Assembly: GCA_963720775.1 (NCBI GenBank)
Contig: CAVRGR010000006.1
Coordinates: 434,001 to 498,000, forward strand
Direction: 5' to 3'
From: JAENVT01 sp963720775
GTDB lineage: Bacteria; Actinomycetota; Acidimicrobiia; Acidimicrobiales; Ilumatobacteraceae
DNA: 64,000 nucleotides
Shown piece by piece: positions 40,997 to 50,402 of this stretch (positions within the stretch are counted from its first letter, which is position 1; each line of letters starts with the position of its first letter). A model generated the notes under the pieces. The model was given only the letters and a program-made list of their open reading frames with translations, did not search any database and was not told where the DNA came from. The position numbers and the translations under genes are program-made.

Positions 40997-42814
40997 GTGA
41001 ACGACGAGGATCAACCGAGCGCAGCACTGATGAGTACGGTGGCTTCTGAGCCGGGCGGCCCAGGTCCCGACACCGATGACGGGCGGGCTTCAACGGGAGC
41101 GTTGGTCCGCATTCCGACCGTGCCGCAGCGGCAGGAAGAGGTGTCGTCGCCAGGTCGTCGGCGGCGTTGGCGGTGGCTGGTTGCTGCCGCGGCGCTTGTC
41201 GCAGTGGCGGTTGGGGGTTGGGTGGTTGGCCTGCAGGTGCGCTCATCGGATCAGGCCGCGTCTGAGGCGGCGCCGCCGACGCCGTCGTGGATCACGGCTG
41301 CGGTGGAGCGGCGGGTGTTGGCCCAGACGGTGATTTCGCGAGGTGATGTGCGTCCGCAGGTGTCGATCGTGGTTGGGGTGCCTTCGTCGGTCGAGGGTTC
41401 TCCGGTGGTGACGGCGATTGGTGTGGCGGTGGGTGATCCAGTGAAGGAGGGTGCTCGGGTGATGGAGGTGTCGGGCCGGCCGGTGTTCGTCTTGCAGGGT
41501 GATGTGCCGGTGTACCGGTCGTTGAAGCCTGGAATGGTTGGCGCTGATGTGTCGCAGCTGCAGGCGGCTCTGGGTCGCCTTGGTTGCGACACTGCCAGCG
41601 ATTCCGGCGTGTATGGGGTCGCGACCAAGACGTGCGTGGCCTCGTTGTACTCGGATGCAGGGTATGAACCGGTTCCAACATCGTCGACGGAGGCTGCCGA
41701 TCTCGCGACTGCCGGCCAGGCTGTGATCGATGCCCAAGCCGCCGCCGATGCGGCGCAGTCGGCGTTCGACAAGGCGATGAGAGGTCCGTCAGATCAGGAT
41801 GTTCTGGCGGCTGGTCTCGCCTTAAAGGCGGCGGAACGGGCCCTCGGCGACACGGTTGCGTCGTCGAATGCGGCGGTCGCGTTGGCCGATGGAAACGTCA
41901 CTCGGGCACAGGCCGAACTCGACCGAGTGAAGGCCGATCCCAACGCTGCGCCCGGTGATCTCGACGCCGCCCAGGGAAATCTCGACGCGGCGAACGCGGC
42001 CGCGGCAGACGCACGACGAAACCGGACGTCAACGGTGGCTGGTGCCCGTGATGCCGTCACGTTGGCCCAGTCAGCGGTAGACGCGTTGAACAAGGACCCG
42101 GATGTGACTGTCGAATCTAAGGCGCTTGCCGAGGCGTTGGCGGGACGTGACCGTGCTCAGCAGGCGCTCGATGACCTCCAGGCATCGACAGGGGCGATCG
42201 TGCCCCAAGGTGAGGTGGTGTTCGCGCCGAGCCTGCCCGCCCGGGTGCAGCAAGCCGTGACGTCGCTCGGCCCACTCGGCGCCAGCCCGCAACCGGGCGG
42301 CCTCGACGGTTCCCCCGCGAGTGACGGCAACCGGCTGGCCACGTTGGCCGCAGGCGATCTGGTCGTATCGATGACGTTGCCGGTCAGCGAACGGGGACTC
42401 GTGCGAGTCGGAATGCCAGTCGAGCTGCTCGACGAGCAGTCGAACATCACCTACCCGGCGAAGATCAGCTCGATCGGGGATGCGCCGGCGACGGGCAGCG
42501 ATGGCCAACTTGGGGTCCCGATCGTGATCACGTCCGACACGTCCCTACCCGACGATCTGTCCGGGGTAAACGTACGCGTCACGGTCACCGCCGCGTCGAC
42601 GGAGACGGCGACGCTGGTTGTCCCAGTTGCCGCCGTGTCATCCGCCGCCGACGGGTCGACCAACGTGTCGATCCTCCCGAGCGGGGCGAGTACGAAAGCC
42701 GACCCGGTGATCGTTCCCGTCGTTGCCGGGATTTCCGCCGACGGGTTCGTATCGATCGAACCGGTCACGGCCGGGGCGCTCGTTGAGGGCGATCGAGTGG
42801 TGGTCGGCCGATGA
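40997..42814 (+). CDS. Membrane fusion/efflux periplasmic adaptor-like protein with peptidoglycan-binding domain
   Basis: 605 residues from a GTG start. A cytoplasmic N-terminus and one membrane helix (about 62-85) lead to an adaptor domain: ISRGDVRPQVSIVVGVPS, a PG_binding_1 domain (LKPGMVGADVSQLQAALGRL, about 175-225), and a long Ala-rich helical hairpin (about 230-410) with coiled-coil heptads. The C-terminal half has barrel and membrane-proximal parts (VRVGMPVELLDEQSNITYPAKISSI). This is the MFP partner of a MacB-type exporter; its ATPase and permease follow directly, in disrupted form. Confidence 0.8.
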   Translation: MNDEDQPSAALMSTVASEPGGPGPDTDDGRASTGALVRIPTVPQRQEEVSSPGRRRRWRWLVAAAALVAVAVGGWVVGLQVRSSDQAASEAAPPTPSWITAAVERRVLAQTVISRGDVRPQVSIVVGVPSSVEGSPVVTAIGVAVGDPVKEGARVMEVSGRPVFVLQGDVPVYRSLKPGMVGADVSQLQAALGRLGCDTASDSGVYGVATKTCVASLYSDAGYEPVPTSSTEAADLATAGQAVIDAQAAADAAQSAFDKAMRGPSDQDVLAAGLALKAAERALGDTVASSNAAVALADGNVTRAQAELDRVKADPNAAPGDLDAAQGNLDAANAAAADARRNRTSTVAGARDAVTLAQSAVDALNKDPDVTVESKALAEALAGRDRAQQALDDLQASTGAIVPQGEVVFAPSLPARVQQAVTSLGPLGASPQPGGLDGSPASDGNRLATLAAGDLVVSMTLPVSERGLVRVGMPVELLDEQSNITYPAKISSIGDAPATGSDGQLGVPIVITSDTSLPDDLSGVNVRVTVTAASTETATLVVPVAAVSSAADGSTNVSILPSGASTKADPVIVPVVAGISADGFVSIEPVTAGALVEGDRVVVGR

Positions 42815-43531
42815 TCGACATCGATGCAAGTGGTGGTGGGCTGGTGGAGCAGGTCGTCGTGGTTGACGGCTTGGCCAAGGTGTTCCCCGGTCCACCACCT
42901 GTTGTCGCCCTTCAGCCGTGCGCTTTTGCCATCAATCGGGGCGAGTACGTCGCCGTCACCGGCGTATCGGGTTCCGGCAAGACGACGCTGCTTTCACTTC
43001 TCGGTCTCCTCGACACGCCCACTGCAGGTAACTATTTGCTCGACGGTGTCGACGTGGCCAGCCTGTCGGACAAAGAACGCTCCGCAATGCGGGCGAACCG
43101 GATCGGATTCGTGTTCCAGGCGTTCCACCTCCTCGGCTATCGCACCGTGATCGACAACGTCGAACTCGGCCTGCTTTACCAGGGTGTGCCCAAACGCGAA
43201 CGCCGCGCCCGCGCTCGCGACAGTCATCGAGCAGGTCGGCCTTGCCCACCGGCGCCACGCGCTGTGTGCGCGGCTCTCCGGTGGCGAGAAGCAACGTGTC
43301 GCGCTCGCCCGCACGCTGGTGCGCGAGCCGGCCCTCGTACTCTGCGACGAACCCACCGGCAACCTCGACAGCGCCACCACCGCGCAGATCCTTGGGCTGC
43401 TCGACGAACTCCACACCCGAGGGCTGACGATCATGATCATCACCCACGACCCATCGATCGCCGCACTCGCGCAACGCAACCTGATCATCTCCGACGGCAT
43501 CCTCACCGAAGGCGTGGGCACGCATGCCTAA
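42811..43531 (+). pseudogene. MacB/LolD-type ABC ATPase with a frameshift
   Basis: All ATPase motifs are present but in two frames. Frame one has Walker A GVSGSGKTTLL and Q-loop VFQAFHLLGYRTVIDNVELG, up to GVPKRERRARA. Frame two resumes with VIEQVGLAHRRHALCARLSG (signature LSGGEKQRVALARTLV), Walker B LVLCDEPTGNLDS and H-loop IIITHD-like MIITHDPS. The switch (+1) lies near 43205-43220 in a GC-repeat. The gene overlaps the MFP gene by 4 bp and the permease by 8 bp. Either true decay or a sequence error; two further shifts in the next gene favour decay. Confidence 0.8.
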
Positions 43532-44737
43532 CCGAGGCAACACGTCCCGATTCCGAGTCAGCGACACCATCACCGAAGCCGCAGCAGCCGTCGGTCAACG
43601 CCCAATCCGGACACTGCTCACCGCATTGGGCACCATCCTCGGTGTCGGCGCGTTCGTCACCACCACCGGCCTCGCCGAGACTGCGCGCGCCCAAGTCTCC
43701 GCGACGATTCGATGCGTTGAAGGCCACCGAAGTCCGTATCCAAGACGCCGCACCCAACGGCACCAACCCGTTCCCCGACGACGTCGACGAACGCCTCGAA
43801 GCGCTCAACGGCGTCAACTATGCCGGCCTCTAGCTTCACCGTCCCGGACAACGGCACCATCCAACCGCGCAACACCGCCACCCGCCCCACCATCGCCACC
43901 GGCCAACCAATCCCTGTCATCGCCGCCACACCCGGCGGGCTCAACGCCGCCCTCCCCACCCTGAGAACCGGCCGGCTCTACGACACCTGGCATCAGACCC
44001 GCGGCGAGCACGTAGCCCTCCTCGGCCGCGTCGCCGCCGACCAGCTCGGCATCACCCGCATCGACAACCAACCCGTCGTCTTCCTCGGCGACACCCCCTA
44101 CAGCATCATCGGGATCATCGACGACGTCCGCCGCAACCCCAACCTGCTCCTCTCGATCGTCATCCCCACGACCTCCGCAGCCGCACAATTCGATACCCGC
44201 AACGCCGAACGCCAAGTCCTCATCGACACCACCCCAGGCGCCGCACAGCTGATCGGTCACCAGGCACCCATCGCCCTGCGCCCGCAGAACCCCGAACGAC
44301 TCCAAGCCCTCGTCCCACCCGATCCGCGAACCCTCCGCAACCAAGTCGAAGGCGACGTCCAATCACTGTTCTACGCCCTCTCCGCACTCGCGCTGCTCAT
44401 CGGCGCCGTCGCCATCACCAACGCCACCCTGCTCAACGTCATCGAACGACGCCCCGAGATCGGACTCCGACGAGCCCTCGGCGCCACCCGCGCCCACATC
44501 ACCCGTCAAATCACCCTCGAAGCAGCGCTCACTGGCACACTCGCCGGAACCCTCGGCACGACCCTCGGCATCACCGCCGTCACCATCACCGCTATCGCCC
44601 GCCAATGGACCCCAACCATCCAACCCGACATCCTCCTCGCAGCACCCCTCATCGGCATCGCCACCGGCAGCCTCGCCGGCATCATCCCCGCCCTCAAAGC
44701 AGCCCGCACACCCCCCGCGGAAACCCTCAGGGCATAA
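43524..44737 (+). pseudogene. MacB/FtsX-type ABC permease with two frameshifts
   Basis: The reading frame changes by +1 near 43706 (after TARAQVSAT) and again near 43826-43833, just before a TAG. The remaining 300 codons are open and show a MacB-periplasmic core (VALLGRVAADQLGITRIDNQ, PYSIIGIIDDVRRNP) and the FtsX-type C-terminal helices (ALSALALLIGAVAITNATLL, ERRPEIGLRRALGATRAHI). Joined across the shifts the protein would be about 400 residues, the normal size. It belongs with the ATPase and MFP genes upstream. Confidence 0.8.
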
Positions 44738-44792
44738 GAGTCTGCGCCCGTCGGACTCGGGTGGCACGTCAATCATCTACTCATATCACGGG

Positions 44793-44821
44793 TTGATCAA
44801 CTCACAGTATGGGTGTATCAT
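44793..44821 (+). promoter_or_regulatory. Promoter for a leaderless nucleotidyltransferase transcript
   Basis: TTGATC (-35, 44793-44798), a 17-bp spacer and TATCAT (-10, 44816-44821). The expected start point falls at about 44828, which is a GTG in frame with the following gene, so a leaderless mRNA is likely. No ribosome-binding site precedes that GTG. Confidence 0.55.
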
Positions 44822-44827
44822 GACGCC

Positions 44828-45394
44828 GTGGCCGAACCCGCTGTCGCGTTGCTGCCGATGTTCCGATCGAAGCACCAAATGCAGATTCTTGCAGAGGTGT
44901 TCTGCGGCAGCGGCTCGTTAACCGGCGCTGATCTCGCTCGCCGCACCGGGATTCCACAGCAGACCGTGGCGCGAGAAGTTGCTCGGTTGGAGCGCGCCGG
45001 GGTCGTAGTGACCGAGCGGGTTGGCACGGCCAAGATCATTCACCCTGCGCCTGACTTGCCGTACGGCGAGGTCTTGCGTCAGCTGTTGGCCTATGCCGGC
45101 GGAGTGATCCCGATGCTCGATCGCGCGTTCCGCGACAACCCCGCGGTCGATGCAGTGTTTATCTTCGGGTCGTGGGCGGCGCGCTATCGGGGCGAGCCGG
45201 GTCCACCACCCAACGACGTCGATGTCGCGGTGGTCTCGGCTTCGTTGACTCGGTTCGATCTGGCCGAGGTTCGCCTCGATCTCGAGAACGAATCGGGACT
45301 CTCCGTCAACTTGTTCGTGCTCGAGCCGGGCAGCGACCGGTTGGCCGAGCTGCGCGCCGGCAGCGTGCCGGTGTTCGAACGAGTTGTCGCGTGA
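44828..45394 (+). CDS. Winged-helix nucleotidyltransferase (MNT-type antitoxin-like)
   Basis: About 188 residues from the GTG at 44828 (a GTG at 44813 is also in frame). Residues 15-75 form a winged helix: GSLTGADLARRTGIPQQTVA, with REVARLERAGVVV. Residues 90-188 form a minimal nucleotidyltransferase: VFIFGSWAARYRGEPGPPPN followed by DVDVAVVSASL, the GSx-DxD active site. MNT proteins pair with HEPN proteins, and in studied systems adenylylate and inactivate the HEPN toxin. The winged helix could also make it autoregulatory. The next gene overlaps by GTGA. Confidence 0.78.
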   Translation: MAEPAVALLPMFRSKHQMQILAEVFCGSGSLTGADLARRTGIPQQTVAREVARLERAGVVVTERVGTAKIIHPAPDLPYGEVLRQLLAYAGGVIPMLDRAFRDNPAVDAVFIFGSWAARYRGEPGPPPNDVDVAVVSASLTRFDLAEVRLDLENESGLSVNLFVLEPGSDRLAELRAGSVPVFERVVA

Positions 45395-45873
45395 GAGATG
45401 GGCGACCGGCTGGTCTTGCCGAGTTGCGCCGCGACCGGATGCACCAACTCCCGAACACCGTCGCTCAACGACGTACGGCGGCGAGGGCGACGCTTGGCCA
45501 GGCTCGCGACTTTCGACGTGCCGCAGCCAGCAATCTTGCCGAGGGATTGGTGTTGCCAGCGATCTCCGCGCTGCATGAGGCAGCTCGTATGGCCGTCACT
45601 GCGGTCGCTGCGCTCGATGGCTACCGGTTCAGCAACACTGCAGGCGCTCACGAGGCTGTTGTCGACTTCGCACTGGCGATCCAGCTCGTCGATCGGGTCC
45701 GCTACGCGCAACTCGACCAACTCCGTGAGCTCCGTCATCAGGTCAACTATCCGGAAGATCTGATCACGCCATCGGCTCGCGAGATCGAGCAATACAGCGA
45801 CCTGGTCGACACGGTGCTGAGCCTGGCCGCGGCGAAGCTCCCTGCGATTCGAATCCCACCGCCACCGAAGTAG
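45391..45873 (+). CDS. HEPN-like protein, probable partner of the nucleotidyltransferase
   Basis: 160 residues from the GTG at 45391, coupled to the nucleotidyltransferase stop. It is all-helical, with an early basic part (RTAARATLGQARDFRRAAAS), a central helix pair typical of HEPN proteins (LPAISALHEAARMAVTAVAA), and LRELRHQVNYP near the end, a probable form of the Arg-x(4-6)-His RNase motif. The size and gene order fit an MNT/HEPN toxin-antitoxin system that would stabilise the element. The active-site spacing is not canonical, so the RNase activity is uncertain. Confidence 0.65.
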   Translation: MRDGRPAGLAELRRDRMHQLPNTVAQRRTAARATLGQARDFRRAAASNLAEGLVLPAISALHEAARMAVTAVAALDGYRFSNTAGAHEAVVDFALAIQLVDRVRYAQLDQLRELRHQVNYPEDLITPSAREIEQYSDLVDTVLSLAAAKLPAIRIPPPPK

Positions 45874-45928
45874 GCGTGCAACAGCTCAGGCGAAGGGATG
45901 TGATCCTGGTCACAGCGAATCGTCCGTG

Positions 45929-45975
45929 TGGTGTCCGCTGGTCGCCGTGAGTATCTGTTGGTGTCTTCTGGTCGC
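45929..45975 (+). repeat. Pair of 17-bp direct repeats 30 bp apart
   Basis: TGGTGTCCGCTGGTCGC (45929-45945) and TGGTGTCTTCTGGTCGC (45959-45975) differ at two positions. They lie in the 183-bp gap before the excisionase-like gene. The 30-bp period, about three helical turns, suits cooperative binding by a regulator or excisionase. They might also be iterons. Confidence 0.55.
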
Positions 45976-46056
45976 TTCTAGTCCGGAATCCCTTGTGCCG
46001 CTTGCGTTTGCAGAGGGTTGCGCTGCGAACGACATCGGTGTAGTGAAGACACCCTG

Positions 46057-46395
46057 ATGCGTACCGGGGTCGTGCTCGACGGGTCGCTGGAGAACCTTCC
46101 GGCGATGTTGACGGTCGAGGAAGCGGCGCGCGTGTTGCGCATCGGGCGGTCGTTGGCGTACCAGTTGGCGACTCGCTATCTCGACAGCCGCGGCACCGAT
46201 GGACTGCCGGTGTTGCGACTCGGTGGTGTGTTGCGGGTTCCTGGCTTCGCGCTGCGTGAACTGATCACGACCGGCACCGTCGTCCAACTCACCGGCACTC
46301 CGATCAAGACGACATCACCGCGCTCGCGTCAACCACGCGTCCGTCGCAACAAGTCGACTGACCGCGCCCAACTGTCACTGTTGGCAACGGACTGA
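46057..46395 (+). CDS. Excisionase-like helix-turn-helix protein
   Basis: About 112 residues from the ATG at 46057. The N-terminal half has the HTH_17/MerR-like excisionase fold: AMLTVEEAARVLRIGRSLAY, then QLATRYLD, and the beta-hairpin wing LPVLRLGGVLRVPGFALREL. The C-terminal tail is basic (SRQPRVRRNKSTD). In integrative elements such genes direct excision by the integrase or control transfer genes. It lies 82 bp before the relaxase gene. Confidence 0.75.
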   Translation: MRTGVVLDGSLENLPAMLTVEEAARVLRIGRSLAYQLATRYLDSRGTDGLPVLRLGGVLRVPGFALRELITTGTVVQLTGTPIKTTSPRSRQPRVRRNKSTDRAQLSLLATD

Positions 46396-46477
46396 CCCGC
46401 CCTCCTCTCATGCGTCACCACCCGACCCACGCACCACACGGATTACAGACAAGTGCCCGAACGCGATCGGGTAGTCG

Positions 46478-49400
46478 ATGCTGAGGGTCACCACGCTGTA
46501 CGCGTCGAGCGCCGCGGCGACGGCGAGCTACTACACCCAGTACCTGACGCGGGCACCCGGTGAGGTCGACGGTGTGTGGGCCGGCAAGCAAGCGGCAGCG
46601 CTCGGCCTGTCAGGCAACGTGAACGGCGAGGCGTTGGAGTTGTTGTTGGAGGGCCGTGACCCTGTTCGTGAGACACGGCTTGGCTACCCGCTCGCCGATC
46701 GGGTGTTGGCCGATGGTCGGGTGGTTCGCGCGGTCGCCGGGTTCGATGCGACGTTCTCGGCACCGAAGTCGGTGAGCGTGCTGTGGGCCGTGACCCAGGA
46801 CCCGCGTCTGCTCGAGGCTCACGACGCCGCCGTGACCGCAGCGCTCACCCATCTGGAGCGGTACGGGTCGACGACGCGGGTACGCGCCGACGGCCGGCGC
46901 CTGCACCCGGACTCGCAAGGCTTGATGATTGCCACGTTTCGGCAGACGACGTCGCGGTTGGATGATCCGCAGTTGCACACGCATGCCGTGGTGTCGGCCA
47001 AGGTGCAAACGGTGGATGGTCGATGGTTGGCGCTCGATGCCCGCTACTTGAAGCGTCATCAGCGGATGCTCGGTGGGTTGTACCAGTCGGCGTTGCGTAG
47101 CGAGCTCGTGGATCGGTTGGGGGTGGCGTGGGGTCCGATCGTCAACGGCCAATCAGAGATCGCCGGCATGCCGGGCGAGTTGTTGGAGATGTTCTCCAAG
47201 CGCACCTCGCAAGTCGACGTCGCCCTCGATTCCAAGCTCACCGAGTTCCGTGATCGTGAAGGTCGTGACCCGACCCGCTGGGAACGCGCCGCTCTGACTC
47301 GCGAGGCATCAGCGGACACCCGCGGTCACAAGACCGGCAACGGTGTCGCCGATCTGCAGACACGGTGGAAGTCAGAAGCCGCCTCGCTCGGCTGGGCGGC
47401 GGTCGATGTCGTCGACAGTGTCACCACGGTGGGTCGTGAGCTCACTGCTGAGCCAACCCCACGGGCGACCATCGCCGAGATCGTCGAGGCATTGTCCGTC
47501 GGTGGGTCGACCTGGAACCGCGCCGACGTGATGCGAGCCCTGTGCGATGCGCAACGCCCGCTCCCCGGGATGTCGGCGACTCGATGGGCAGAGGTGTTGG
47601 AACGCGCCTGCGACACGGTGATCGGTACGTGCGTGGAACTCGACCCAACCGACGCGGCCGCACCACGGCGAGCATCGGATGGCCGGTCGCTATGGCTGGA
47701 ACCAACAGCAGCACACATCACCAGCGAACACATCTTGGCCGAGGAGGAGTATGTCGTGTCGTGGGCGATCGACGCCCAGACCGCCGATCCGCAACCATCC
47801 GCAACGGTCGACCGTGGCGGGCTGGATGTCCTCCAAGCCGATGTCGCCGCAGCGGTCGCCGGTTACGACCGACTGATTCTGGCGGTCGGCCCGGCGGGTA
47901 CTGGTAAGACCACGACCCTGCGCGCCGCGGCTGCCGACCTCGATCGGCAAGGCCGCGACGTGTTCGGTGTCGCCCCGTCGGCGAAAGCGGCACGGGTGCT
48001 GCAACGCCAGACCGGGATCGCCTCGGACACGCTCGCCAAGCTGCTCCACGAGTGGGAACGCGACGACCGTCCGCCGCTTGACCGCTATCGCCTCCCGGCC
48101 GGCACCACCGTGATCGTGGACGAGGCCGGAATGGTCGGAACCGGTGCGCTGGCCCGACTCGTCACCCTCGCAGAACGTCACAATTGGCGGCTCGCTCTGA
48201 TCGGTGATCACCGCCAACTGCAAGCCGTCGGCCGCGGTGGCCTGTTCCACGAGCTGTGCGTCGCCGGGAGCAGCATCGAGCTGACCCGCATCCACCGCTT
48301 CGTGGAACCATGGGAAGCAGCCGCGTCCCTGCAACTACGACACGGCGACCCACGAGGCCTGACCCCCTACTTCGACCACGACCGGGTCATCGCCGACACC
48401 TTCGACAACAACCTCACCCGAATCGCCGACCTGTGGCTCGACACCGCCGCCCGACACGGAACCGCGGCGATCACCACCTCGACCAACGAACATGTCGACG
48501 CCATCAACGCCGCCGTCCAGGCGGCACGGATCAAGGTCGGCCAGCTGGACGATGACCGGACCGCATCGATTGGTGGAGGCGAACACGTCTACGCCGGCGA
48601 CATCGTGGCGACACGGCGAAACGACCGACGCCTCATCACCACTGCGGGCGAGCCGGTCCGCAACCGTGAGCTGTGGACCGTCACGGGCGTGCACGACGAT
48701 GGCGCCGTCAGCGTGACCTCACATCTGGGAAGCGGGAACGTGATCCTCCCAGCCGAGTACGCGCGCCAGCATGTCCGGCTCGGCTACGCGGCCACCGAGT
48801 ACGGCAACCAGTCCGACACCGTGACCATCGGCGTAGAACTCGCGACCGCCGCAACAACCCGTCGAGGTCTGTATGTCGGTGTAAGCCGAGGAGAACAGGA
48901 GAACTGGATCCTCGTCGTCACCGACGACCGCGATCTCGACCAAGCCCGCGACATCCTCGAAGGTGTCCTCGCCAGCGACCGCGCCGACATCCCCGCCACC
49001 ACACAACGACGAGCACTCGCCGACACCGATCGAGCCCCACATCGGCACGAGCCGTCCCTGCAGCCGAGGTGCGAGATCCCATCCTGGTTCGAGCCACTCA
49101 GAACCCGAGTACGCGATGACCTCGTTGAGGCCATGGCCGACGCAGAGGCCGACGCCAAGCTGATCGCTGAACTCAGTGCGAACCTCGTCGCGGCGAAGCA
49201 ACGGCTGGCCGAAGCCAACCACGCGTGCGAGCCGTATCGGCCCCGCCTCGAGGCAGCGGAGAAAGTCGTTCGGGCCGCACGCGAACAATGGTGGACAGCG
49301 AACAACCGCGAACTACGAGCACGCAAAGGGCGTCATTACCGTGCCGCCCACGGCGACGTCCAGAAAGCCAAACGAGAGCTCGACGAAGTCCTGGCTCAAC

Positions 49401-49777
49401 AGCAACGGGTCGAAGAGATCGCCAAGCCCGTCACCTCACGTCGCGACGAGGCAGCGGCTGAGGTGCGCAGCATCGATGTCACGATCAGACCCACCCAACA
49501 ACTGATCGCAATGTCCGACCACGCCGGACGAGCCGAGTCGTTGCGCGACCTCGACGACGCCCTCGACACCTGGCATCGATGGGCGACCGGCCGAACGGTG
49601 CCAACCGAGCGACTCGATCAAGCACGATCGATCCTCGAGGAACTCAGCATCTCAGAAGACCCTGGCTGGGGAGCGCTGGCAGGAGTGCTACCGCCGCCAC
49701 CGACGATCAGCATTGTCAAAGCCCGTCTGGCCAGGCCCAACTCACCCGAACGGGACATGGACGTCGGAATCGTCTAA
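46478..49777 (+). CDS. MobF-family relaxase with RecD-like helicase domain (TraA/TrwC-like)
   Basis: 1099 residues. The N-terminal relaxase domain has paired tyrosines near the start (ASYYTQ, Tyr18/Tyr19) and the metal-binding His triad in DPQLHTHAVV (His167, His169). The middle helicase domain carries Walker A VGPAGTGKTTTL (about residue 472) and TVIVDEAGMVG, with further UvrD/RecD-type segments (LIGDHRQLQAVGRGG, YVGVSRGEQENW). The last 250 residues are helical and coiled-coil-like. It nicks and unwinds DNA at oriT for conjugal transfer. Full length for the family. Coupling protein and type IV secretion genes are not seen. Confidence 0.92.
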   Translation: MLRVTTLYASSAAATASYYTQYLTRAPGEVDGVWAGKQAAALGLSGNVNGEALELLLEGRDPVRETRLGYPLADRVLADGRVVRAVAGFDATFSAPKSVSVLWAVTQDPRLLEAHDAAVTAALTHLERYGSTTRVRADGRRLHPDSQGLMIATFRQTTSRLDDPQLHTHAVVSAKVQTVDGRWLALDARYLKRHQRMLGGLYQSALRSELVDRLGVAWGPIVNGQSEIAGMPGELLEMFSKRTSQVDVALDSKLTEFRDREGRDPTRWERAALTREASADTRGHKTGNGVADLQTRWKSEAASLGWAAVDVVDSVTTVGRELTAEPTPRATIAEIVEALSVGGSTWNRADVMRALCDAQRPLPGMSATRWAEVLERACDTVIGTCVELDPTDAAAPRRASDGRSLWLEPTAAHITSEHILAEEEYVVSWAIDAQTADPQPSATVDRGGLDVLQADVAAAVAGYDRLILAVGPAGTGKTTTLRAAAADLDRQGRDVFGVAPSAKAARVLQRQTGIASDTLAKLLHEWERDDRPPLDRYRLPAGTTVIVDEAGMVGTGALARLVTLAERHNWRLALIGDHRQLQAVGRGGLFHELCVAGSSIELTRIHRFVEPWEAAASLQLRHGDPRGLTPYFDHDRVIADTFDNNLTRIADLWLDTAARHGTAAITTSTNEHVDAINAAVQAARIKVGQLDDDRTASIGGGEHVYAGDIVATRRNDRRLITTAGEPVRNRELWTVTGVHDDGAVSVTSHLGSGNVILPAEYARQHVRLGYAATEYGNQSDTVTIGVELATAATTRRGLYVGVSRGEQENWILVVTDDRDLDQARDILEGVLASDRADIPATTQRRALADTDRAPHRHEPSLQPRCEIPSWFEPLRTRVRDDLVEAMADAEADAKLIAELSANLVAAKQRLAEANHACEPYRPRLEAAEKVVRAAREQWWTANNRELRARKGRHYRAAHGDVQKAKRELDEVLAQQQRVEEIAKPVTSRRDEAAAEVRSIDVTIRPTQQLIAMSDHAGRAESLRDLDDALDTWHRWATGRTVPTERLDQARSILEELSISEDPGWGALAGVLPPPPTISIVKARLARPNSPERDMDVGIV

Positions 49778-49925
49778 CCCCTCGGAAGTTGAGTCGTTGT
49801 CGAATGTCAGATGCAGTTCGGTCCGCGGCTGGTGAGCGTGAGATCGGCGCCTACCTCTGCGATGCGAATGGAAGAGTTTGTACATACGTGTCGCGGATTG
49901 GCCGTCGTCGTGGGTCTTACTGTTG

Positions 49926-50402
49926 ATGACGATGTCAGCGAGGACCGAAGGCGCGTTCGCGGCGTTTGTCCGCGAGGTGGAGCCTCGGCTGCGTCAGGCG
50001 TTGGTTGCCACCTACGGTGCAGTGGATGGTCGTGAGGCGACCGTCGATGCTCTGAGTTGGGCTTGGGAGCACTGGGATCGATTGCGTGATGTTCGCAACC
50101 CGGGTGGGTATCTGTATCGCGTTGGCCAGAGCGCTGTGCGAAGGTTCGGCTCTCGACCGCTACCGGTCAGCGCGTTTCACACGACCGATATCGTCTCGCC
50201 CGATCTTTCGCCGGAGTTGGTTCCGGCATTGGCGCGCTTGTCCACTCAGCAACGAACGATCGTGTTGTTGATCCACGCCTACGGCTGGTCACAAGCCGAC
50301 GTTGCGACGCTGTTGGACATCAACGCATCCACTGTGCACGAGCACATGAACCGAGCGATCGCTCGACTGCGAGATGAACTGGAGGTTCGCAATGCCTGCT
50401 GA
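49926..50402 (+). CDS. SigE-family ECF sigma factor (pair 2)
   Basis: About 158 residues from ATG 49926 (ATG 49932 also possible). Sigma region 2: AFAAFVREVEPRLRQALVAT, then ATVDALSWAWEHWDRLRDV and NPGGYLYRVGQSAVR, the SigE-type segment; region 4: LARLSTQQRTIVLLIHAYGW then DVATLLDINASTVHEHMNRA. It overlaps the downstream membrane gene by 11 bp. It starts the array of three sigma/membrane pairs that fills the element from here to 55076. Confidence 0.85.
   Translation: MTMSARTEGAFAAFVREVEPRLRQALVATYGAVDGREATVDALSWAWEHWDRLRDVRNPGGYLYRVGQSAVRRFGSRPLPVSAFHTTDIVSPDLSPELVPALARLSTQQRTIVLLIHAYGWSQADVATLLDINASTVHEHMNRAIARLRDELEVRNAC

Noticed and set aside
42811..44737. Programmed ribosomal frameshifting in the ABC exporter genes
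   Set aside because: Three shifts at unrelated GC-rich sites with no slippery heptamer or following structure; decay is simpler.
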